From Dendrocalamus latiflorus (Eukaryota > Streptophyta > Magnoliopsida > Poales > Poaceae), in the NCBI GenBank assembly GCA_017311315.1, contig CM029664.1:40152655-40216654 (forward strand): DNA of 64,000 bases. The letters are read 5' to 3'. The translations under genes and the position numbers were made by a program. The notes below the pieces were generated by a model that was not told the DNA's origin, did no database searches, and saw only the letters and a list, made by a program, of their open reading frames with translations. Below, piece by piece: positions 11,458-23,400 of this stretch (position 1 is the first letter of the stretch; each line of letters opens with the position of its first letter).

Positions 11458-14400
11458 CAGGTACCATGGTACCCCTGTTAACTATACTACACACACACAC
11501 ATATATTGTCCTACATATACATATATACACACGTACATGTACACACACATATAAATCTGGGTATACATGTGCGTGTGTGCATGTAGAAAAAGCCTCCAAA
11601 CCCCTTAAGAAAGGCATAAAAGTGGAAAAAGACTAAGCAACCAAAAAAATCTGGGACCAATTTGCGACTATTTTAGAGAGCAGAAACAGCCACTGTTGGG
11701 TAACATTTGCAGCTTACATCTATACTCTAGTTTTCCTCAGTAGCAAGCTAAACAGGCAATTCTATGACTTCATCAAAGCCCAAGTTCACGAAATATTTAT
11801 ATTAGTCCCATGCTAACATCAACAAGGTGACAAATTAAAAGGACACTGCTAAAGATGTGAAAAGTTTCTATTGGCTTCCTTTTAGGATAGAACCACCCAT
11901 TATGTTTGTGATCCAATCTCTGCGAAAAAGACAATTATACCAGTAAGCTTGAAAAATGAGAGCCATGTTGTGCTTGTGTGTTTCCTTGTGGGCCCTCCCT
12001 TGTACTTGGCGGTGTTGCATTTGCATATGCATCACTTGAAACTGATGGCAGGTTATATTGAAGACCAGACACATCTAGGGCACCCTGCCTCAGTACATCA
12101 GGCTGTGAAACTGAAGGTACATCAATATTCTCCATGTTAGTACCAATTCTGGTCTCAACATCCTCATTTGCCAAAGAATTTAGAGCACCATTGTCATAGT
12201 AATCTTGATTTCTGCAAGAAAGGTCTCATAAGACGATGTGCATTTCATGTTGTGAATAGTGAACATAGAAGGGGAAAAAATCACCTGACATCTATTTGAT
12301 GAACTGATGGAGATTCATCTGGAATAGGCACCTCGTCTACATTGTTTTTAGGGACCTTGGATGGAAGCAACCCAAAGAAGGAACCAGATTCAAAACTACC
12401 AAAGCTCAGATGTGCACAGTCTGTATTTGCAACTTGTAGATGATCGGGGATTATAACTGCAGGATTATCTTCAGCCAAATTAGTTGCAACTAGATTGTCG
12501 TTTTGCAGGCTTAGACGCTGAAAGTTTGCCGCAGATGATTCGACATCAACATTGGAAACCTCAACTGCAAAAAATTGCATCATCAAAGTCCATATAATAA
12601 TTATAAATATAGATATCAGTCTTTAAGGCCAAATCATCTAAAAGTTTTTTTACAATGAAAATACAAAAAGAACCAAGCAACCCCGCCACTTGTACATATT
12701 TTACTTCTTTGGATTGGTAGCACACTTAGGTTATGCCTAAAACAAACTATAAGCCAACAAGGCAATAACTATGCATAACAGTTTTGCAAAACGGAGCCAC
12801 AACAGCCTCCATTGACAAGCATCATTGGCTCATTGCCCATTCTACTGGCAGAGATTTGCCACAACATATAGAACATTTGTGTATGTAGATAAGAGTATAT
12901 TAAAACAATTAGAAGTTCAAAATTGTTAAGGGTATTTATGGTATTTCCTAGTTTCTAAGGTTTAGTCTTATGTGCATCTCATGTACTCTATATATAGCCG
13001 CCACTCGTCTTCCGCTACAGCTGCCCCCAGGAGGAGCGATCTCCGCTCCCAGGGGGTGACCACCTCATAGTAGCCGTCATCTTCGGCACGCCATCGTGTT
13101 CTTCCTCATCGGGACAGGACTCTGCATCGGCGCCACCAACCTCATCATGCTCATCGTTGACCGACTCTACCTCGACGTCGGCGTCACGTTCAACAACCAG
13201 GCCGCGCTTCATGGCGTCCATGCTATGCACGCGCTTCGGCCGCATGCGCTGTTCATAACATGCAAGCGCATCATGTAGGCTGCCTTTGCCCGAATGCAGT
13301 CGCTAGCCGCCCAAGCTCGTGTGGCACCGCCGCTATCCTATTCTTGGACCGCTGCCCCTGCTCAGCTCTCTAGACGTCGGTTGGCCAACGCTGGCCTTTC
13401 ACGGCTCTGATCCGCTCGGATCTGGCCTGATCCGCTACTGTCGACCTTGGATTCGATCAGCTCGTCCTCTTCACTGGCTTCCCAGATCCGACCGTCTCCA
13501 CCGGCGCCCGCCTCTCCCTCCAAACCTACTACGACTGCCACCGCCCCCGATGCCGCCCTTGAGCACTTCCGCCTCCTCAAGGACGACTCCTCTGTCCTCC
13601 CCTCATCCACCACCTACCATGGCCTTGTCACGCCTGATCCTCAGGTCTGCGCCTTCGTCATGGGCGGTTTCGTGAATGCCAGGGATAGTGACACTGCAGT
13701 CTCGCTGTATGAGGACCCGCCCAAGAAGATTGCTACGAATCTGGAGAGTTTTTATGTGATGGTGGATGCGTACTACCGTGGTGTTGTGGTGTTTTTGGCA
13801 GTTGGTAGGAGAGGAGAGGAGATGCTGCATAGGGATTGGTTGGTGTTAAGCTGTTGAAGAATGTGGCTGCTAGTATCTGCTGCCTTTTGAGTATTTCCCT
13901 TTGAGCCTTTTTGTTTTGGAGCTTCCATTATGTCCATCCAAGTCCGAAGCCTTCTTTTAGTTCGTCAAAACACTGTGAGTCCACAAAATCCTTGATTGCT
14001 TTACTAGCCACGGCCCATCCTCTTGGATAGAGTGTGGTTCTCTCCTTTCTTTTCACATGGCCACTGCCGACGCTCTTCTATTTGAGCCGCTACAGATCGT
14101 AAAAGTCTTTATGCTGCCACCGCTTCTTTCTGAGCCGCGGCCCCGAGTTTCTAAGGCCGCCGCGCTTTCTTTCCGCGCTGCTGCCGTCTCAGGTTTCGAT
14201 CTGCGCCACTATGCTTTATAGGCTGCCGCACGACCTTGGGTGGACTTTTGGTACTCGACACAATTTTCCAAGAGCGCACATTGTGACGATATTATCAAGA
14301 CTAGACTTTCAATTTCCCTATATTAGTGTCAACCTTTCCAAATGCAATGCTATTGGATATGCCTTGCATTTGAGAGGGTGTTAAGGGTATAAGGGTATTT

Positions 14401-17400
14401 GTGGTATTTCCTAATTTATAGGGTTTAAGCCATATGTGTGTCTCATGTACTATATATATATATCCCTTTGGGCTGAGTTCAATATAACTAACCTTTATTC
14501 ATCCACTCCTAACAAAAACTTCAAATCATACGTAAACAATTTTAGCTTGGATAGTAGTATATTTGAACAAGTTACAATTTATGTTGGTGTGTCATACGAC
14601 CCGACTAGTAAAACTAGCGGAAGCACGTAAGATGGCCCAATCTTTCACAGTACCCTCTCCAATGCGCAACCTGCAATGTTCCTACCGAACTCCACCAAGG
14701 TAGACACCCCCAACCGCGTGCACCACGACACACAACCTGGGACGAGGGGATCTCACAATCCATCGAGTAAACTCCTGTACGCGACGATAATCCCTACGCC
14801 AAGTATAATTCCCGATCAAAATTTAAAAGAACAAGCGACACACCATATGCGCCCAACTGGGCATTTTTTTGTTTTCTTAACTCAAGCAAAAACTAATCCA
14901 AAAAATACAAGGACGTCGGTGAAGGGTTATATCTTCTCATGCACGCACACGTCCCTAGGCCATATGCCGACTCTACCATGCACATCACGCGTCCTCGGTG
15001 CACACGTTACAGTTCGCTGATAAAACCAGTCCAGTTTCTAGGAGAAGTCCGGTTTTATGCAAAACTCTCCAAAACCTACACTTAATGCACGTTTACAAGT
15101 TCTTGTGCTTACAATTCTGCCACGACTCGACTAACAAATCCCGAACACATGCACAGGGATTAAACTAATGATCAGAAAGACTCTCAACTAGCCATTAGGA
15201 AGGAAAAAAGAAACTAGGAAAGAAGCTAGACTAGTATCGATCCAATCCGAATCCACTGTGTTTTCGGTTGTATTTCCTTGTTTCCCGTGCTCCTTGCACA
15301 GCACTCACGAACGTCAATGCTTGCCCACACGCGCACGTAGCCACGCGTGGCCCATGGCCATGCTGCCAAACCTCTTGTGTCGCTACCTGCTTTCCTCGCG
15401 TACGCACACTGTTTCCATGCACACCTCTTCCATGCAGCGCAGCACACGCTCTAGCATGCATGCACCTCGGCCCAAGCACCACAATTCCTTCCCTTGGCGA
15501 TCTCCCATGCGGTTGACCGCCAGACCTTGCGTTGTACACATGACGTCCAGGTGCAACATGAACACTAACTTCTCCGATGTTGTGTACGCTTCCATGCACA
15601 CGGTCAAGCTACCCAACAGTCACACCATCACCTCTCCCTTGGCCAACCACCCTCACATCCCTCTCGGCCATCACTGTTTCACTAACCAAAATTGCACCAA
15701 TGTGAGTCTTAAATTCAAATTGTATATTGGAAACATGTACTAAATTTGTTAGGCTAGTTAACGCCATATCATCCTCCCCCCTCTTGAAGCAAACCCATTC
15801 TTTGCTTTGAGGTAATCTTCAAAGCCTTCTTCGCTGAAATTTTCTCCACATTAATAGCACTCTCTGCCATTGGTTTCAATACGTGTTGCTTCCCATCATG
15901 CACAAAGTTGTATGTGTTGGTTCTCCCCTCATGTGTAGCATTGTGATCATATTGCCATGGCCTTCCCAGCAACCCACATGCATCCGTTGGAATTACGTCG
16001 TAATCCATTTTGTCAACATAGTCACCAACAAAAAACGGAGCACACACCTTGTGAGTTATCTTTAGCCTCCTGGGGTTGTATAGCTACTCAACGTGGTGTA
16101 ATTGATGATGCATCTACGTGGACAACCCCAAAGCATACACCACATCCTTGCTAATCACATTGGTGAAACTCCCTATAATCAACTTGCACGTTTTCCCTTT
16201 GATTTGGCACTCTGTTTGAGAACACTCCAACACTCCAACACTGCTCTTTAGCTTATGCATATAATCTTCTCTTTGGACTTTTCACTTTCAGAATTACTAG
16301 AACTCGTTGAAGTATAGCCATCTTTAGTGACAAGCACCCTCCGCTGATTTGGACAATCACGCATAATATACCATCTTCCTTTACACTTGAAGCACTCAAT
16401 TTCTCTAGCACAAACATTAGAAGGCAAACTATAATCAGCTTTAGTTGCTTCTTTACCTCCATTGTCTGTCTCCTTTGAAATAGCCACATTTGAATGATTT
16501 GATGTCACCACTTTGGAGTGTGAACCAACATCATCGTCATGTTGTAATAGACGCCTCATGAGCTTGATTGAATGTTGGCACGCCACCATTGGCTTGCTTA
16601 CGCTTCAACTATTGTTCAACACATTCGGCTTGATGCACCAAGTCTTGGATATTATAGTAATTGATCATCTCCACCCTATCTTGCACATCCTCATTCAACC
16701 CATTAAAAAAACGTATCATAATAGACTCATCATGCTCCTCCATCTCTACACGAATCATCAACATCTCCATCTCTTTATAGTATTCATCAATATTAGAAGT
16801 ACCTTGACATAATTATTGTAGCTGATTGTACAAGGTCCTAGCGTAGTGTGCTAGAACAAAACGCCGCCTCAAGGTATTTTTCAATTGCACCCAAATATCC
16901 ATACAATCTCCTGTACGACACAATTTGTTCCACCAAACTAGAGTGTACCTAGTGAACTCAATTCATATCCTCGGTGTGGTGATGGTTGTCAAATATTTGA
17001 TCAACGCGCATCTCCCACTCCAAGTACTCATCCGGTTCAACTTTACTATTGAACGACGAGTTAGAAATTTTTACCCGCCCAACGCCATCATCCACGACAA
17101 TAAGCTGAACAAAACCAACACCTCCAACATCACGCACACTGATTCAGCCAACACTACCTTCCCCACAGCACCTCGGTATCGTGGATCACTATGCAGGTAA
17201 GGCACAACCCGCTACACTATCATAGTCCACCTCTTACTCATCGTTTTCAAATCGTGCACACCGTTTGGGATTTTGAGGAACCTACTAGCATGCTGAAATT
17301 GTGGTGGCTGGTCACATATGGCCCCATCAGCACGTCAATTTGAGCTCTCAAAGCATCCACCTTTCCTTCAAGCTTCCGATGACAATCCAAGTACTCACGA

Positions 17401-20400
17401 TCAGGGGCGTAGCCAAGGGGGAGGCTTGGTTAGGCTTCAGCCTCCCCTCCTTGGCAAGAACATATTATGTAGGTTACCGCAATGCAAAATTTTAAAATGG
17501 GTTACTGCAATGCAAAATTTGCTATGCTAAAGTCTCTTGTATGTTTAGACATATGAGATTCTTTAAACCCTTCACCCGGATTAAGCTAAATCTAAACTAA
17601 GATAGCAAATGCATAAACCTTGTATCCTCATGTGTCAGCGCCTTTTAATTGACCAAACAACTAAGGACATAACCTTTATTTATTTTTAGCTCACACTTGA
17701 ATTGTTGCTTTTGCCTCCTTATGCAACCTTTGATTTTTACTAAATTCTTGTGAGTGCATTATTGGGTGTATCCTGAGTTATTTAAAGGGCATGTACTCTT
17801 AGTAGCCTTCCATTATTGTCGTAAAGTATTTTAAATGGATGACAGGGAACAGCATCTACGTTTTAGTCAAATAGTACTATATGGCGAATTCAAATGTCTA
17901 GAAGCTTTTAGTTCCCTCCCAAACCCCAGCATACTTGTATTTCCTATCTTTTGAAGCCTGCATATGTTCTCAGGTATTGTGCTTCCAATTTCTGCAGTAA
18001 TATGACTACACACATGCCAGATGCCACCTACTAGTAAGCAATTAATGCTTATGATTTGTGAGAACGATCAGAGTAGTGTGTCAGTTTGGTGGGCAGTAAT
18101 ACTCTGATGTTGTTGTGGATTATGTCTTAGTGGTATGTTATGTTTTGTGAATGTTCATGATTATTTATAATTAGTTATCATATCACTAATTTTGCTATTT
18201 TTGATATGTAGATGACTGATCTCTACTCACAGATGTATATTATATATTTTCGGGATGTGCTTTCTATTACTGAGGTAATTTCGTATTTTCATTGTATTTC
18301 TCTCTTTATTACTTTGTTTATCTCCTATTCATACATGAATTTGAATTGAGCAAAAGTAAAATATTGTATTAGTGACAATCTAGCTTAACGTCTTAGCCTC
18401 ACCTCGATTTTTTTTCTGGCTTCGCCACTGCTCACGATCAAGCCCTCATCGCACCTCGTGTGGTAAGTTAGACACATATTGTGGCCCCTCCCCATACTTG
18501 ACATGAGTATCAACCGCCTCGCGATCTTCGGTCTTCATAGAACCCGCCATCAAGAAAAAAAACAATCACGTACTGTGATCAACCACACTCTGACACCACG
18601 AGATACAGCCCTACTAGTAAAACTAGTGGACATGCATACGATGGCTCGATCTTTCACAATACCCTCTCCAATGCGCAACCTACAATCTTCCCGTCAAACT
18701 CCACCAAAGTAGACCGAGCCATCGTATGCATGTCCACTAGTTTCACTAACCAAAATGGCACCAACGTGAGTCTTAAATTCAGATTGTATATTGGAAAAAT
18801 GTACCGAAGTTGTTGAGCTATCAACAATGTTCTTGCATCAGTACATCTATTTGAAGTTTTAGTAATAATTTATAATATTTGGACAAGGAAGATAATAATC
18901 ACACAGTGAACGATTAAGTTTGATATTAAATCCATAAATACACTGAAACCATAAATTATGGAAGGTAATTTTTATTGATCCAATTGAAAGTTCAGACGGT
19001 ATTGCATGATTGCACCTTTAATTAGTTCATACTTAACAATATGATATCCAGAGTTGAGATAAGGTCATATATATCTATGTACGACTCCACACTTAATCGC
19101 ATGATACATACTTAATGATACGATTATGATCTAGGATATTGCTGAAAACCATAATCTTATTGGAACATATCTATTTACTTTAATACTCCATATAGAACTA
19201 GAATTCCATGTAACTACAGTTGTAAACCCGCAATCTTATAACATTTTAACCATTGCTCCAACAACCTTGATATTGATGTCAGGAAATAAAGTGCTAACAA
19301 CATCTAAAAAGATACTCATGTATGCTCAATGATACTAGACTGCAATTTTCATCTGTCTAGTCAAGAGAAGGTAAAAGTTTGCAAAGAAAATGGCAGACCA
19401 TGTATTCATTATGTATGACACTGTTGGTGTATACAAAATTTAAAACATCTCTTCCACCATAATGTTTTTAGTGCCATATACACTACCACTTCAAAACATT
19501 AGAAGGGACAAGGCCAAAAATGCAAATTTGAGTGATGACATATTTGGGTTTTTTAAGCAAAGGCAATGCCATTAAAAAAAATGAATGATAGTGTTATGGA
19601 TGTCTATTGGGGAAAGCACTACAGCAGAAGAAGCAAGCGGGCACCCAACTCCAATCAGGATTAGGAGTCCTTCCGGGAATATGAGTCCAGTCCCCTTACG
19701 AAACGGTTTGGGGAAAATCTTTACAGATTGTTTAGATATGAGTTGGGTTAGGATTCGGTCTAGAGGAGAAGCTTGTAACTTATAAATAGACCCCCTGCGC
19801 TTGGACGGGAGGGTAGGAAAGAAAATAAAGATTCTCTCTTCTCCAAAACCCTAGTTCTCTCGGGAGGATATCAGCCACGGCAGAGCCAGAGGGCTCTCGC
19901 CGGGAAGAGGCAGATACTTTCCCCTCTATCCATCCCTACAACCTGAGGCCTAGACTCAAGGACCATAACAGTTTGGTATCAGATTCCATGGCATCTGAAG
20001 CAGTCACCGCAGAGTTACGCGACTTGAAGGCGATCCTGAACACAATATTAAAGCGACAGGAAGAACAAGCTGCGGCCCATACAAACCTTGAAGCTGCTGT
20101 CTTGGCTATCAAAGGGCGCGTATCTTCACCGACTCAGGACACCAACTCGGCAAATTCGTCGATACAACGTCCTGCAGATGATCCCCCTGCGGCTCCAACT
20201 CCAGGTCGGTTCTACAAAGTGGATTTTCCTTTGTTTGATGGCAATTCCGATCCCTTGGAGTGGTTAGCTCGTTGTGAGCAATTCTTTCGTGGTAATCGCA
20301 CTCTTGAGGAGAAAGTTTGGTTGGCTACATACCATATGATGGGTGTTGCAGCTCAGTGGTATTACAAATTGGAACGCTCGGAAGGAATCCCCACTTGGGC

Positions 20401-23400
20401 CCGATTCCAGAATTCTTGCCGCCTGCGATTTGGACCCCCTTTTCGATCAAATCCAGTGTCCGAACTTGCACTTTTGCATCAGACAGGGTCTGTTGAAGAG
20501 TATGCACATAATTTCTATAGGGTGCTTTGTCGCGCGGATAATCTCTCGCCAGAGTATGAAGTTGGATTGTTCTTGGCAGGGTTGGGCGACCTTATCAAGT
20601 CCGATGTTGAATTGCAAAGTCCTTCTTCATTGGATACTGCAGTCAGTCTAGCCAAAGCTGCTAAGAGACATTACAAACTATTGTACAGTTCTGGATTGAT
20701 TGGTCGTCAGCCGCACTCCAGTTCTCTGCCTTCGGCCGCGAAGTTTTCCCCAACGCAGCGCACGGCACCGCTCCTATCCAAGCCGCCCGATGTTCCTCTG
20801 CTTCCGGCGCCATCACCAGGGACCCCCGTACCACCTCAGAGGGCTTTTCGGCGTCTTACCCCAGCAGAGATGGCGGATCGCCGACAAAAAGGCCTCTGTT
20901 TTAATTGTGATGAGCAATTCACAAGAGGTCATCGTTGCAAAAGGTTGTATTGGATTGAGATATTGGATGAAGATGATGTTCCCGAGGACGGCATTGGGAA
21001 TTCCGATCCTCAAATTTCTCTCCACGCATTGACTGGAATCTCTTCAGGAAACACTATGCAAGTAATAGTCCTCATTGATCATCACAAGTTCTGCGCATTG
21101 GTTGATTTGGGATCCACTCATAACTTCATAAGTCTGGAGGCTGCTCAACGGTCCGCTATTTCCTTGCAAAATCGCACGGGCATTCATGTGGCGGTTGCCA
21201 ATGGGGACAGGATACCCTGCCCTGGTTTCTGTCCATCCTTGCCGATCACCATTGACCAGGAAGGATTCTCCATCAATTGTTATGCCCTATCACTTCAAGG
21301 GTTTGATTTAATCCTGGGTGTTCACTGGCTTCGCACCTTAGGCCCAATTCTATGGGACTTTTCCAAGCTATCAATGTCCTTCTGGCATCAGGGATGCCAA
21401 GTCAAGTTGCTGGGTATACCACAGCGGCCATCTTCCCGTTTGTTCGCACTCAATGAACCGACTAAGGAGCTATTACCTACCCTATTGTCGGACTTTCAGG
21501 ACATATTTCAGCAACCGTCTGGATTACCTCCTCAGCGATTATTCGACCACCGCATTCACCTCTATCCAGGCTCCAAACCAGTGGCAGTTCGTCCTTATCG
21601 GTACCCCCATCACCATAAAGACGAGATTGAGACACAATGTACAGAGATGTTATCACAGGGCATCATACGCCCCAGTACCTCTCCTATCAGTTCACCTGTA
21701 CTTCTGGTCAAAAAGAAGGATAATTCATGGAGGATGTGTGTGGACTACCGTGCTCTCAATGCTCAGACCATCAAGGATAAATTTCCTATTCCGGTTGTGG
21801 ATGAACTACTGGACGAACTGAAGCATGCTAAATACTTTACAAAACTGGATTTGCGGTCAGGTTATCACCAGATCAGAATGCATCCGGATGATGTTCATAT
21901 GACAGCCTTCCGGACGCATCACGGCCATTTTGAATATCTAGTTTTGCCCTTCGGCCTCTCTAATGCCCCAGCAACCTTCCAGGCTATTATGAATACTATT
22001 CTCCAACCGTATCTCCGCAAGTTTGTGTTGGTCTTCTTTGACGATATACTCATATTCAGTCCATCGTGGGCGGAGCATTTGTGTCATATCCGAATAGTTT
22101 TCGGCCTTCTGCGGCAACATCAACTCTTCCTCAAGCAATCCAAATGTTCTTTCGGCACAACCTGTTTCATATCTCGGTCATGTGATATCAGCAGAAGGGG
22201 TTGCAATGGAACCGTCCAAAGTACAAGACATTCAGCAATGGCCAATTCCCACCTCACCGCGCCAATTGAGGGGCTTTCTGGGATTAGCAGGATACTACCG
22301 TAAGTTTATACGTAACTTTGGATCGATTGCCGCACCTCTAACCCAGTTGCTCACCAAGGATGGGTTCTGTTGGTCCCGGGACGCCAGTGATGCATTCGCT
22401 GCCTTAAAAGAAGCTCTCTGTCAGCCATCATTCTTGACTCTCCCAGACTTCACAACACCCTTTATAGTCGAATGTGACGCTTCTGGCAACGGGTTTGGGG
22501 CTGTACTCCATCAGGGCTCTAAGCCTATTGCTTTTTTCAGCCGAGCAATCCCTCCACACCATGCCAAGTTAGCTGCTTATGAACGCGAACTCATTGGATT
22601 GGTCAAAGCTGTTCGCCACTGGCATCACTATCTTTGGGGCAAGGCATTCATTGTGAGAACTGACCATTATAGCCTGAAATTCCTGCTGGACCAGAGACTC
22701 AACACCATCCCTCAACACCACTGGGTCAGCAAACTTTTCGGATTCGATTTCCAAATTGAATTCAAGCCAGGGCGCACCAATATAGTCGCTGATGCCCTGT
22801 CTCGCCGCGATGAACACATGACCTTATCGGCTATTTCCATGCCGACCTTTCAACTACTGACTCAGCTCAAAGAAGAGCTCCGCTCACTGCCGGAAATTCA
22901 GACGCTTCAGTCCCAGTGGACATCTCAAGAACTCCCTCCCCATTGGTCTTGTGTTGATGGGTTCTTTCTGTACAATGGCCGGATCTTTATTCCCGCTTCT
23001 TCGGTATATGTACAGCAGATCATCTCAGCTTACCACTCCATCGGTCATGAAGGGGTCCAAAAATCATTGCACCGCATCAGAAAGGACTTCTATATACCAC
23101 AACTCAAAAAGCTAGTTCGGGATCATGTGACCTGTTGTGTTACTTGTCAACGCAACAAGGGGGATCACCTTCATCCTGCAGGTCTGTTACAGCCCTTACC
23201 CATTCCACACCAGATTTGGTCGCACATTTCAATGGATTTCATTGAGGGGTTTCCACGCGTCCATGGGAAATCTGTAATCTTGACGGTGGTAGACAGATTT
23301 TCTAAATACGCTCATTTTGTTCCGTTGGCACATCCCTATACGGCTCAATCCGTGGCTAATGCATTCTTTGAGGCTATTGTTCGGCTCCATGGATTTCCCG

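Larger units (their letters stand above)
14590..18850 (-). mobile_element. Decayed Ty3/gypsy element, minus orientation
   Basis: A 1182-bp LTR (14590-15771) carries the 3' side, with a purine-rich PPT on the minus strand at 15772-15786. Gag-protease remnants follow (15769-16600), and further right a degraded second LTR starts at about 18600, next to a TGGTGTCAGAG primer site. Both LTRs share the CTAGTAAAACTAG...CCTCTCCAATGCGCAACCT block and the ACTAACCAAAAT...GTGAGTCTTAAATTC block. The second copy lacks about 1 kb between those blocks. A hAT element sits inside. The element is old and non-functional. Confidence 0.75.

Noticed and set aside
11282..11636. Poly(Ile-Tyr) ORFs, also at 41124, 58420 and 62818
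   Set aside because: Direct translations of (TA)n microsatellites.
13015..13278. Membrane-like 60-codon ORF (FFLIGTGLCIGATNLIMLIVD)
   Set aside because: It could be part of a captured gene, but no family is recognised and the opposite strand is equally open; left within the element description.
15226..15743. ORFs of 122 and 161 codons on both strands
   Set aside because: They lie within the gypsy 3' LTR, are mutually overlapping and have no domain.
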